Shown here: positions 11,720 to 23,057 of the stretch, piece by piece | Numbering within the stretch: the stretch's first letter is position 1 | How the letters are laid out: each line of letters starts with the position of its first letter | Assembly: GCA_030568195.1 (NCBI GenBank) | Contig: JAJLTO010000006.1 | Coordinates: 1,054,001-1,118,000, forward strand | DNA from: Dipodascopsis uninucleata var. uninucleata | Lineage: Eukaryota; Ascomycota; Lipomycetes; Lipomycetales; Lipomycetaceae | DNA length: 64,000 nt | Direction of reading: 5' to 3' | Made by a program: the position numbers and the translations under genes | The notes under the pieces: generated by a model | Told to the model about the DNA's origin: nothing | Databases searched by the model: none | Seen by the model: the letters and a program-made list of their open reading frames with translations, nothing else

Positions 11720-13303
11720 TTATTGTATTTTTTTGTCGATGAAGTCATTGGAAAAATCAATTATAGAGGTCCAATATCCATCTTTCAAAAAAGTTTCGTT
11801 GTGCGTCCTAGAAATGATCGAGTGTTAATCAATGACGGAAGAGTTCCGGCAGTATGAAAGTACATTGGCATGACATCTAGCCCAAATACTAATGGCAACA
11901 TTTATAGAAACATAAAATATGAAACGAAATAATTACTCACGCATTTGCAAACTCACGCCACACTTTATTTGGACTCTTGCATATGTCATAAAGATATCTC
12001 ATTTGAGCAGGAGGAATAATCTCATCCTTTTGGCCACTAAGAAATAAGACTGGGATTTTGGTGATTCGTGGAAGGAGAGTCTCGGATGACCACACTTGGT
12101 GGCATAAAAATGTAAAATATTGTGCAATTGGAAGGACGCTGCCCATATAATATATCCAGTTAGTAGTTTACCAGTATTTGATCATTGTTACATTTAAGTT
12201 TAATGCGCACCTGGGAATCAGTGACGGTATACTTCGAAAAGTGTTTTCTATGATAAGGCCGTGAACATCATCCTCAAACTTTTCGGCGATATAAATTGCT
12301 GCAGCGCCTCCCAGACTTTGGCCAAAAAGTATCTTAGAAGTATCCTTGAGATCATTTTCACTCTTCACATAGTTGAACACTGTTTCGGAGTCAATTTTTA
12401 GACCACTTTCGCTGGGTTTTCCCGTACTTAAACCATATCTAATTTGAGCAAAGATTAATCACTGATCTCAATCCAGCTATATAAACCAACTCATAGAGCT
12501 TGATAGTATAATTTAAAAATATTTTACACTCACCCTCTATAGGAAAATAATATTCTTAAGTGGTAAAGGAACATAAGAATAAGTTAGTCTGGAGATAATC
12601 GCTTATTCGATATCGAGATACGCGCACTAGCACAATCGGCAATGTCTTCATACTCACACGTTATATTGTAAAATCTTATAAAAAGCGGAAGCTATAGGTA
12701 ACCGATGTCCCTAATTAGAGAATAGAAATTTGCTTGTTAGAAATAATCAAAATTAGTAGCAGATCAAAATCTCGAAGTTCAATTCAGTATGAATAGTTGT
12801 GCGAACAATGCTTCCATCTCGCTACAGTAAATCATAATGTTATGAACGACACTAACCATATTTCCAGCATTGGCACAAAATATTATAACCGTCTTTCCAT
12901 TCTTTAGAAGCTCAGTATCGGATTGCTAAAATAAAATGGACATTAGTGTTATTGCAATGAGTGAAACCTCCAAAACGGTCCTGTTCTAACATATATTCTC
13001 TTGCACTTCAAAGTAACGTATTTGTATAACCAAAAGTAACGTAACTACCTTCATGACAAATAGTTTGATTTTCTCTCCATCTTTAGTATCGAGTGTGATA
13101 TCTTCATAGGGCATATCATATCTATCTGGAGTTTGCACATCGGTCCGACTGCCAGCCGGAAACCCACTGGGGTATATCAGTGACGACTGCGCAAAGTAAA
13201 GCACCACCGCAAGAGTTCCAATGCACCCAACTCCGGTTGCAGATAAAACCTTCACAGTCTTCAGTAGAAGCGTTAAAGACCAATCTCTTGATCCACTATC
13301 CAT
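11720..13303 (-). CDS. BEM46: BEM46/ABHD13-type membrane-anchored alpha/beta hydrolase
   Basis: This is a conserved serine hydrolase of the endomembrane or plasma membrane; the fungal Bem46 family is linked to polarity. Seven minus-strand exons: 13303-13049, 12925-12857, 12710-12658, 12554-12534 (21 nt), 12438-12211, 12138-11941 and 11807-11720. Spliced length is 303 aa (S. pombe Bem46 is about 300). An N-terminal membrane segment (LLLKTVKVLSATGVGCIGTL) precedes the fold. The nucleophile elbow GQSLGG is near residue 172, the acid Asp in SGQKDEIIPP near 247, and the His in ATHNET near 277, so the triad looks complete. SYRGYGLSTGKPSE is the family block spanning the microexon junction. The start chosen is the ATG at 13303; further upstream the frame has no ATG. 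Confidence 0.88.
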
Positions 13304-13608
13304 CTCTTCTATCTGCTGCAATGTTTGCGTTTCAGATTCTATCTTCCCTCAACGAGATTTGTAGTTTTGCGCTTCGCTCACAATCTTATACAATCATTAC
13401 TTTCTTGTTGCTATAGCAACATAGTATCCTCATTTTAACCGGGTAATAAAATTATTCAACCCTTAACCATAATTACACACGGCTAGCTCATAATTGCAAC
13501 TATCATAATAACGATGAACTGTAAGGCTTCTTTTATTCTATAGCATCGATCAGCTTTGTCCTTGTGAGTTAGGATAACGTAGTAGGCACAGCGACAAACG
13601 AGGGAAAC
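13304..13608. promoter_or_regulatory. divergent promoter between BEM46 and PRE3
   Basis: This 305-bp spacer lies between two divergent start codons. No consensus proteasome element GGTGGCAAA was found in it, and nothing coding is seen. Confidence 0.45.
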
Positions 13609-14870
13609 ATGAATGGAATACAAGTTGATATGAAGGCCTTGAAGGCCGGTGAAGTGAAGTACGTGATATGATGCATATTGTATTTGTCAGATCAATGTTA
13701 ACAAACGACATAATGTGTCTATATATAGTCTAGGAACATCTATGTAAGTAGTAAAATTAATACTGTGACGGAGATGTACTATAATCATGACATCTACAAT
13801 TTTCATCAATCAGTAAGCTATTTAATTCGATATTCTAATGACTGATTCAGTATGGCGGTTAAGTTTGATAATGGTGTCATACTCGGAGCAGATAGGTTAG
13901 TAGAGACTTCACGATTTGACTACTCAAATATTTATATCTAATTATTTGAGCGATAATTAATGAATTGAATTGCTAATGTACTGTGATTCTTAATTTATAG
14001 TCGTACGACCACTGGTGCTTTTATTGCGAATCGGTAAGTGATGAAATGTGGATGGAATGATGATCGTAGTAGCTTCAATCTAATGTTTCTCTCCTTAATC
14101 ATCTAGTGTCACCGACAAGCTGACACAGGTCCATGATACTATTTGGTGCTGCAGATCTGGATCTGCTGCAGATACACAGGCTGTCGCAGATGCAGTTTCT
14201 AGTCACCTTGAGCTTTATGCGTATGTATCTAATTAATGTGGAGAATGGAATGTAATATTAGAACACTAATTAACCTAATAATTGAATATTATAGATCTCT
14301 TAACTCTGAGCCACCAACTACTAGAATCGCAGCCGCTATCTTTCAGGAGATATGTTATACCAATAAAGATCATCTAACGTGCGTATTGTGATGCATTGAC
14401 TAGAATCAGAAAGGTTTTACTAATAATTATGCAAGTGCTGGTATAATTTGTGCCGGTTACGACCACAGATATGGTGGTGAAGTCTATAGTATTCCTCTAG
14501 GAGGCAGCATGCACAAGCAAGAATATGCTATAGCTGGCAGTGGATCTACTGTAAGTTATCTGTCATAGTACAGTTTCGTGCTTGATATGGTAATGATTAA
14601 GATACTAATATACGTCGTTAGTATATATATGGATTCTGCAATGCCAATTTCAAATCAAATATGAGCAAAGACGAGACCGTTTCATTCGTCAAGTCTGGTA
14701 AGTTATACCTGCCATGAGTCGTCGTATTTTGCTAACGATATTGAAATATAGCCTTGGCAGAAGCGATCAAGTGGGACGGTAGTTCAGGAGGTGTCATCCG
14801 CATGGTTGTCTTGACTAAGGATGGTGTGGAGAGACTTATTTTTTATCCAGATGAATACGAGAAGAATTAG
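13609..14870 (+). CDS. PRE3: 20S proteasome subunit beta-1, caspase-like catalytic subunit
   Basis: This catalytic beta subunit cleaves after acidic residues. Nine exons: 13609-13658, 13729-13743 (15 nt), 13851-13895, 14001-14033, 14107-14220, 14295-14378, 14436-14550, 14622-14697 and 14752-14870. Together they give 216 aa (yeast Pre3 215). The N-terminus [16 protein letters not shown] matches the yeast propeptide; the G-T cleavage site and catalytic Thr lie in [37 protein letters not shown] and [12 protein letters not shown] are all conserved. The protein ends [10 protein letters not shown] as in yeast. The 15-nt exon encodes the residues around the processing site, and every splice phase agrees. 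Confidence 0.95.
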
Positions 14871-15319
14871 ATTTACTTGTGTATAGTTGTGTGCATTATT
14901 TATCAGATATATAAGATTCATAATCGTCGTTTTTTCTGCAACAATTATTTGGTATATGCCAAATAAATCCACAACTCGTTGTAAAATTAATTAAAATGCA
15001 GTACTCAATATAATGGGTGCTTATTCCTTTCTAAAATAAAACGTTGCTCTCGAAATATGAGACTTCTAAAACCGTTCAGAGTAAAATAGACGGCTTCTTT
15101 TTATATATATTCCAATATTATTTGTTCGGCTGCTGACCTTGCAATCCACATGGCATCATATAAAGCAACACCCTTAAGAAGGCTATTTAAGTACCGTATT
15201 GTTTTGTATACAACCTCACTATCTCAGAGACATGTGATGGAAAGGTAGCATCATCTTCTTCACTGAATAGCCACGAGTATTCTCTTGTAGGATTCATTAG
15301 TGAGTGCCTGTGACAGAAG
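14871..15319. other. intergenic region downstream of PRE3
   Basis: No gene is supported here. It holds the PRE3 3' UTR and then sequence leading into the decayed helicase on the opposite strand. Confidence 0.45.
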
Positions 15320-17541
15320 TCTCACAATGCGCGCCAATTACTATCCTTTGCTAACAGTTCACTATTTCTAATGACTATCAATAGTTTCTTTGAACGCATA
15401 ATAGCTATATTTAGACGCCTGGGCTCATGCATCAGGCTCTCGAAGTCTTTTGATAAAAATCTTTATCGTATTCTAGTAGTACACAAAATAACTACTCTAT
15501 GTTCTGAACCTGATATTACTCTATAGGACAAACATTAATATCTCGCAGTCCTTGTGATCTCAATGTCAATCTAATCCTCCTGATCTGTTCTCTAAAAAAG
15601 GTACAGCTACAGCAGTCTCTGAAGGTCTTACTAATCCTTGACGGATTAAATTACTCGCGTAAAAACAACATAAGTTCAGCTTACTCTCATTATACCACAA
15701 TATTCCTTCTTTGACCATCTCATCTGTGCCCTTATTCTCTACGAACAGTAAAGAAATCAGTATTTTGGCTAGCTTGCTCGGTGAGCATACTTTCTACCCC
15801 AGAAGCCTGAGGAATGACACTCATAATAGAATAGTGAAGATGGCACAGTGAGTAATCCCGATTGACGCTTCTATAGTTCCTTACTAATTCGAAAGTGCGG
15901 GTCGCATATAGGGCAGTTGAGCTGGATTATATTCAGCACCCGTCGCTTACGAGAAAATGGTTGTCTGAATAAACTCTCCTCGCCATCAGTCTCTCAATAG
16001 CGAAGCATCTAAAAATAGATTCTCGATTGTACATAGACGTGGTTTGGACCCAATTGTTTATGGCATCCAACCATTGCAAACATAGGCATGTCGGCCAGTC
16101 AGTGTCATTCTGTGACAAAATAACTTGTAAGACGATGATTGACTCAAGTTCTGTACCTTGGCCACCTTTATCAATAAGAAGATCGTTCCAATGAAGCTTC
16201 CTCTTATTTTCATAATTGAATGACTTACTTAAAAACTGCTCGAGAGATGCCAATGATCAGTTAGTACAGTTGATATTAGCTAGTATTTGGGAATCTCTGC
16301 ATGTACTAATGATGGTTTTAAAACTCATCAAATCCTGAAATGGTAGAACGCTAAACACATCTTGCGAACCAAGTGTCTCCACACAGCAAAAAGATATTAT
16401 TTCCATTGGGCCATCAACAAATGGTCTCTGGGAGCTTATGAGCCGAAAAATCTGCTTATTCTTAAAATATTTCTTTAGCCTAACGGTAAGAGTATCTGCT
16501 GCAGTATCACTTGGAGCATATAATAAAATGTGAGATCCTCCATCCACTTTTACCATCTAGAGATCAATTTTGACTATTGTCTTTGTTTTACCTGTGCCAG
16601 GTAGTTTCGATATGGGAAATGGAGCATATCCATGGCTCCGCTCAATGACAGGGCTAACTGCTTTCCGCTGTTCAAAATTCAGTTCCTTATCGAACCAGTC
16701 GTAATTGAAAACACCTCTAGATAGCTCCATCTGTAATATACCATCTGATTCTTCCGTAAAGAGCATTTTCGCACGAAATCACTCGATTGTAAAGTCTAAT
16801 GATATCCTCTTAAGTATTTCCATACGACCTATGGAATTTGGAATTTAGCATTCGGTATGAATTTAACGTTAAACATATTTGTCTCTACAGATTGAGCATC
16901 TATCCTAAGCAATACTTCCCTTTAGCTCTATCTATATGCCATATATAACCAACACTTTCATAGCCTGTGTAAGCTATAGAAGGTTGAGATGCAAACTGTG
17001 GCCCCGACTGACGTCAAAGAAGTATATCACCGATACTAACAGCAGATGCAAATTCACAGATTCCAGGATGCTTAAGACTATAGAAGCCCTCTTTATCATT
17101 TGCTTTAATAAGCTGCAGAGCAAACATGTCATAACTTTTAAATTCGTGTTCTTACGCTTGCAATTCCTTTGTCATCAAGACTGAAAAGAATGTCTGATAA
17201 GTGCTCAAGGATAATTCCAGAATGTTAGGCAGTGAAACAGAGATCTGATTAAATTGGGCTGTCTTATCGCTCATTATGGAAACTTAAGTCCTTATAAAGT
17301 GCATTCCCATATAGTGTATAGAATACTTTAAAGGACCGAATTTTGGAGGTTGTGTTGAAGATATTGTAATAGTAGGGAACTCATTGACTGGCTTAATCCA
17401 AGAAGATATGAAAGACTCTCCGTATATATCTGAATGCCACTGAGCAATACTTTTAGACTGCGCGACGTCTGATGCACTACCACCTATGCTCAATGTCATT
17501 GCAGAACTTCCATCATCCAATCTAATATTATCGTCATTCAT
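15320..17541 (-). pseudogene. decayed SF1 RNA helicase of the MOV10/SDE3 family
   Basis: The minus strand carries ordered remnants of an Upf1-like SF1 helicase. From high to low coordinate: LNFEQRKAV then LPGTGKTKTIV (Walker A, about 16570-16660), HILLYAPSDTAADTL (motif Ia, about 16500-16540), a motif II region reading DKGGQGTELES where DEAGQATEPE is expected (about 16145-16180), LVRNYRS (about 15865-15890) followed in another frame by GLLTVPSSLFYY (about 15805-15850), and RRLNIAIMRSKKLLIVI with LLAKDSNWRAL (motif VI and tail, about 15325-15435). The segments lie in different frames, motif II has Lys for the catalytic Glu, and several stops interrupt it. The piece at 17284-17541 may be its N-terminal part but has no firm homology. 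In other organisms the family acts in RNA silencing and mRNA control. Confidence 0.8.
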
Positions 17542-18656
17542 TAATGTCTCTGGCCCTTATTCTCGCTATTGTGACCATTTCTTAATATCATTATCCGCAC
17601 TACTGCTTAGTGAGCTCCTTGAAGAATACTAGCCGAGAGGAGATTGTGATACGGAGTAAGATGAAATTGGTGCACAAGATGGTATCCCCATGGCGCATTG
17701 ACGCCCTCCAAGTGAGTGATTTATAGTTTGATTTGTCAGTGTTAAAGCTGGAGCGGATGGCATATCTCGTTAGTTAGACGATGTGAGGAAAAAACATTGT
17801 TGGTAAGCGTCCGCTGAAGATATCTGCAATGAACCACGTATTATATTGTATCCATATGATCCAACTCCGCTAGGAAAGCAGTTTGAACTCATACTGTCTT
17901 GCACTTGGGGGTGACAAAAGGAATTAGAAAGTTTGATTGTGTAAATGATAAAGAGGAAGCTGAGAAGACCGACTTACATTACTTGCGAATAGCGACCAAT
18001 TGGTACCGAAAACTGGGTTAATTGCAGAGAATATCCAACTTTTTGCGTGAGGTCACAAAATAATTCATCTGACGGTATGACGGTATGAGCTTCCGAAATT
18101 GATTGCCTGTATTTGAAGAGGCATAGAAGGATCGACTTCCTGTTCCAAATGAGTATCATATTGCCTCCTCAAGAATTTTTCTTGAAACCACATACTATGA
18201 GCTATATTACGAATGGAGATTTTCTCAGGCGTCCATTCATTACATGTTTCAGAGCAGAATTATTACTTGGTTTACTCTGCGAATGTAGCGTATTGATCGT
18301 GATTGTTCCCTTGAGTTAGTGTTTCGCATGCCATCAAGTGTTGTCTTGAATTATAACAGTAAAATTAAAAGTACATAATTAACAAAAACATGAGCCATTT
18401 AGGATCATCAAAATATTAGAGCATTATCTTGTATATCAACATTCTGTCAGTGCTGAAAAGAACAGGGCCTGATAATAAGACCATGTTTATCTCGTGCAGG
18501 TTATAAAAGCAAGAATGAACTGTTTTGGATTGTATAATAATAGATAAATATAATTCCCAACTTCTTTTTGAATAATTCTCGAGTCTATTCTTTTCGACCT
18601 CCAAAAAATTTATTCATACATTACTTACTATATTTAATTAGGACAGCACAAGCGAA
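17542..18656. other. intergenic region upstream of RPC53, no intact gene
   Basis: Short minus-strand open frames here (for example at 17974-18159) could be further remnants of the helicase N-terminus, but no motif confirms this. The last ~300 bp should be the RPC53 promoter. Confidence 0.35.
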
Positions 18657-20131
18657 ATGCCTCCAAAGCAGCGTTCTACGGCATCCGATATATCACAATC
18701 TATGACGTCCAAGATGCCGGAGTCAAGATTAGATTCGTTATCGTCTTCTCGACGATCCGGATCGTCTCAACCAAGTCAACGTTCAGTCTCTGCTAGTCCA
18801 GCAGTAATGAGCGGACTGAAATTCAAGCCTAAATTAGTGGCCAGACGAACTAAAGAGTAGGTGGTCATTAGGATGGGACTGTGAAGGCTTTTAATCTTGA
18901 ACAGTTATTTATGAAATGTGGTTCTGACATTAAGCTATTTTGTTTAGAGAACGAGATGCTGAAGCACCCGTAAGTAGTCGATTCGAAATCATGTATCCAC
19001 AAATTGTCAGAAAGCACATGACTGAATTATCAATAACATAGGCAATCAAAGTGGAGGAACAACCACGCTCAGTTTCTATCAAGCCAACTCGAGGAACGCC
19101 TAGCGGCAGAGGACGAGGACGTGGACGGGGTCGTTCTGAACCTGTCGCGGCAATGGCAGCGGGCCCTTTTTCTAATCCTCAGTTTGGAGGTAAGATATAC
19201 TATAGCTATACTCGATGTGTGGTGGTTTGCAATACCATGTTATGCTTTTACGACAGATAGTTGATTTCCGTAAGTAGTTTCTAACTAATTCAATTAGACC
19301 TTCGTCGAGGACGAGCACAGGCAATTGAGAGACAACTCCCATCTGAGAACTCCAATAACCCATTTGCCAATGGCAACATCAAGTTTGAAACTCAGCAAAA
19401 GACTAGAGGAGCGACATTAGATGGAAGATATCCAGATCCAGACGAGCTTAGCGAGGATGATGGAATCGAAGGAATTAATATGGACAAAATTGATATTTCA
19501 AAGATATCGTCAATTGAAGGTGAAGATGCACGATATTTTCCAGTACGAGATGAAACTTTCAGGGTGTCAGAACCGGAAAATGTTCTAAGTGACGAGTCAA
19601 TTGTAAGTCCGATTTAACCCAAGCTGAAATTATTTGCCATGTGTACTGACAAAATATTTTTAGACGGAAGCAGAAAAAAAAGAAGGTGAAAATATTCTTC
19701 CCTCGATAGAGGCAGAAGATATCGAACGGAAACTCTTTTTTTTCCAGTTTGCACCTATTTTACCAGACTTCAAATCTACGGAGGCAGTTATCAAAAAAGA
19801 AATATCTAAGGTCAAGAAGGAAGATGCTATTATTGCGCAAGGTTCTGAAAGCTCAGTTATTGATGTCGACATCAAGCCAGAGCTCATTCCTTCAAGTTCA
19901 AAAGATGGTTTAGTTGGGCGTCTTTTAGTCCATAAATCGGGAAAACTTAGCGTCACATGGGGAGATATCGACATGGAAGTCTATAAGGGCGCAAATACAG
20001 ATTTTCTGCAAGATGTCGTTGTGATTGATAAAAACGAAAGACAGGCAACACTTATTGGTCATGTTCAACAAAAAATAGTGGTAACACCAAACATCGATTC
20101 GTTATTTGTATCAGATTCGGAAGACCAATAG
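18657..20131 (+). CDS. RPC53: RNA polymerase III subunit C4 (Rpc53)
   Basis: This subunit of RNA polymerase III works with Rpc37 in initiation and termination. Five exons: 18657-18856, 18948-18969 (22 nt), 19042-19189, 19298-19602 and 19664-20131, giving 380 aa. The N-terminus is Ser/Arg-rich and basic, with KFKPKLVARRTKEE, the family block that leads into the polymerase-binding region. An RGG-like GRGRGRGRGR stretch and an acidic middle follow. The C-terminal RPC4 domain is clear: GRLLVHKSGKLSVTWGDIDMEV, LQDVVVID and IVVTPNIDSLF. All splice phases agree. RNA polymerase III subunit identity is firm from the C-terminal domain. Confidence 0.9.
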
Positions 20132-20588
20132 CCGATAGTATCATAGCTATTCAATTACAAACTTTAGGAGGATTGGCGTTCAAAGTATCATTTATATTTA
20201 CTTCCTAATCTGAACAGCTTTTTTTTTTTTTGTATATAAGTAGTTAATTGTATATTAGTCATTGTTCATTTATGATCCAAAACACATGAGAAGCAATTAA
20301 CCAAAGAAATATTGCTTAGTTAGTAATGATCTTCCTGAATTTCACTATTTTGATACACACAAAAAATAAATACAAATTATCTCATAAAAATACATCACTA
20401 TATCACCCCCATCTTTTTGTTTATTAGGATTGAGATGAAAGGACAGCTGTTAATTGTGGTAAACAATCAACAAGAGCCAAATGCTTGTGGCAAAAGATAG
20501 TAAATACTCAAGATCACTTGGTATATTTCCATTCCTTTGTCGTAAACCATTTAGTAACTCCACAGGAAACGAGATAAATGTGAGCAGT
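20132..20588. other. convergent 3' intergenic region
   Basis: AT-rich spacer between convergent RPC53 and IRC22 stop codons with a T11 run near 20220. No coding potential is seen. Confidence 0.45.
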
Positions 20589-21687
20589 TTACTTGGTAGA
20601 TTTCTTAGATTTCTTAACAGCCTTTGGCTTTGGACTCTTCGATCTCAAATGATGCTCGGGAATCCAGCTCTCGTCATAACCCTTGGCAGGATCAGCACCA
20701 GTAGAAGTAGCAGAAACACTAGCTCGTGGCTTACTCTTGGTAGTCTTAGAAGCAGATTTTTTGGGAGCATAGTATTGCTTGAGATAGTTATTATAAACGT
20801 AATATCCACCAGCTCCGAACATAGCACCAAGAATGACGTACAAGATTAATCTTTGACAAACAAATCAGTATCATAACCAATGAATTGTAAAATGATTATA
20901 GGAACTTACAGCTGAGGATCGAAGAAAGAGAGAGGAGGATCGGCTACAGTGATGGTCGAATTGTAACCAAGGTACTGCAAGAATTGACCGTCCTTAAAAC
21001 CAAATCAAAATTAGAGTCATAATTCCACTGCCAAAGTGAAATAAGAAACTTCGGACTTACATATTCAACGAGTAATCCAATTCGCAATAAGTAATCTTTT
21101 GGTTCCCGATCGAGGACGAAGCTGTAAGGGACAACAGCCGCGCTATGAGGAGGAATGACGATAGGGCCCACACGAATAGCAGTAATCTGTAGAAATAATC
21201 ATCATCCAATTAGTATTTAATCCTAGTAGTTGCAACAAAAAATTTATCTTCAGATTCCTAGCCAGTGAGCTTTATTTCTATTATATAAAGCTACCCTGAT
21301 CGAAAAAAAAACAACCAACAATTCATAAATGACTATATCATCTCGTCGCAATAAAAGTCTTCTCGTGATGGTCACCATTCATCACATTATGTCTCTAGTA
21401 GTGAAATAACTTACATTCTCAATAGATGTGTCGCCTTTAACATCGAACAATGCACCTCCTGCTACTTGAACGGTAGCTTCCTCGTCCTCCTGGTTCAATA
21501 TTGAAACTTCAACATTAGAAGTCTTGGTGTTGTAGATGGTTGGTGGATTAGATGCGCTCTCCAAAAACTTCGTCTGGAGTAGGAACTGTGCACCAGTTAT
21601 ATCCCCCTCTGCATTCTGGGCACTCACTGGACCCGAAGAATACAAGATACTGGCAATGATTGACAAGATGAAAGGAGTAAATTTCAT
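20589..21687 (-). CDS. IRC22: translocon-associated protein alpha (TRAP-alpha / Irc22)
   Basis: This is an ER membrane protein of the SSR1/TRAP-alpha family, associated with the Sec61 translocon in other eukaryotes. Four minus-strand exons: 21687-21415, 21186-21061, 20992-20910 and 20850-20589, giving 247 aa. A cleavable signal peptide is evident (MKFTPFILSIIASILYSSGPVSA). A lumenal beta domain contains VGPIVIPPHSAAVVPYSF, the family hallmark. A single TM (about 161-185, LLILYVILGAMFGAGGYYVY) precedes a basic cytosolic tail ending KKSKKSTK. Splice phases agree. Confidence 0.88.
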
Positions 21688-21941
21688 TTTGCGAGACTTT
21701 TTTTCCTGTGGAATACTAGATAAACAAAGAAAACAATAGATAAAATACTTTTCTTTTACAATTGTCGGCTAAGCAAGTGCAAAGATGTTAGGGTTTATCA
21801 AGTCAAATGACAAGAGAAATTAATCGTGTGAAGAAATGGGCAAGAGCAGAGTAGTAGCCAGTAAAGGAGGGTTCTAATGCAATTACTACTACATCACACG
21901 GTAAATCATAGTAAATACATGAGACGATACGTCTTTTAGAT

Positions 21942-22914
21942 TTACAACGGGAGAATGTGGCATCCAAGCATACCCCGGCCACCCCATCCTTCACGAGGAG
22001 TCAGCGAAATATTGATCTCAGCATGAGCACCTGCCTCTTCAATCTGTCTATATATTAAAATCTCAATAGGCGACTAGACCCCCTGTTAGATCCAGCAATA
22101 AAACTATACTATTGGTTTAGAACTATCAACTCACGTTTTCACTTTGCTGGACGATTGTGCTTAGTCGAGAGAGTCTTTGATGATTACCAGCATGCGCGTC
22201 ACCAAACTTCATAATACGATCACCCGGTGCGAGTCCCTATAAAACAGGTCAGTGAAAGTAAACAAAATAAAAAACAGAAATAGCGACGACGCACAGCTTC
22301 AAACGCAGGGCTGTTTGGGGCAACAGAATTTACCACGGCAAATGCAATATTGTACGCTTCTCCAGAGCCGTTTAGCGATCTGATATCAACATTATTCCTC
22401 GTATTTTCTTGTATCTGAGCATGATGATCATACAGCGCATATTCTATATCCCTCATAAGCGCTTTATGATCATTCTTAAGTCTAATGATCTGCGCTCTTG
22501 TTATTCGTACTGCAAATCACTCGGTTAGCACATACTGCTTTTCTGTAGTGTTTTTGAGTCAGTACTTACTTTGAGCAACGTCAATATCTTGCCTAGGAAA
22601 CCCTTCAGGTGTGAGCAGAGCGGTATTCATGTCTGCCCCATGCTTTAATTTAGAAATATTATTATTAGTAATGAGAAATCAAATGAAGCATGATCTATTT
22701 GAGTACCAACCGACTCGAGAACCTCTCCCAGAGAATTTAACTTATCCTCTAGCTCTTTTCTCTGAGCTATTAGATCTCTTAGATAATTTCCACTAGAATC
22801 CTTATGATTCGAATTTCTAATAGTTGGTGAATGTATATCCATAGCTGGAGCTGTGTAGTCTATTTCATACAAACTGTTGAGGTTTGTAATAAGGCATGAA
22901 ATTGGATAGTTCAT
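21942..22914 (-). CDS. NAS2: 26S proteasome assembly chaperone p27 (PSMD9 / Nas2), PDZ domain
   Basis: This chaperone assembles the Rpt4-Rpt5 module of the proteasome base. Five exons: 22914-22711, 22642-22570, 22509-22295, 22236-22135 and 22043-21942, giving 231 aa. A coiled-coil N-domain (LRDLIAQRKELEDKLNSLGEVLES) leads to LLTPEGFPRQDIDVAQIR and RLKNDHKALM, both characteristic of the family. The PDZ core follows (AVVNSVAPNSPAFEAGLAPGDRIMKFGD), then the terminal GWGGRGMLGCHILPL matching the PSMD9 C-terminus. Two starts are possible: ATG 22914 as listed, or ATG 22842 (207 aa), which lies closer to the family's usual N-terminus. Confidence 0.9.
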
Positions 22915-23057
22915 TAGTCTTTAAATTGCCACAATAGTTTAACGTTTTTCAAGTATGAATTAAACTCTTAGTTATCTGCGTAGAATTAAATTTGAGATGC
23001 CAGGAACTCATTGACTATTTTCTTCACATATCTACGAATATCTAATAGTAGACAATT
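22915..23057. promoter_or_regulatory. short divergent promoter between NAS2 and the DEAH helicase
   Basis: Only 143 bp separate two divergent start codons, so the promoter is probably shared. On the minus strand it holds TGTGGCAAT (about 22926), a partial match to the proteasome element. Confidence 0.4.
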
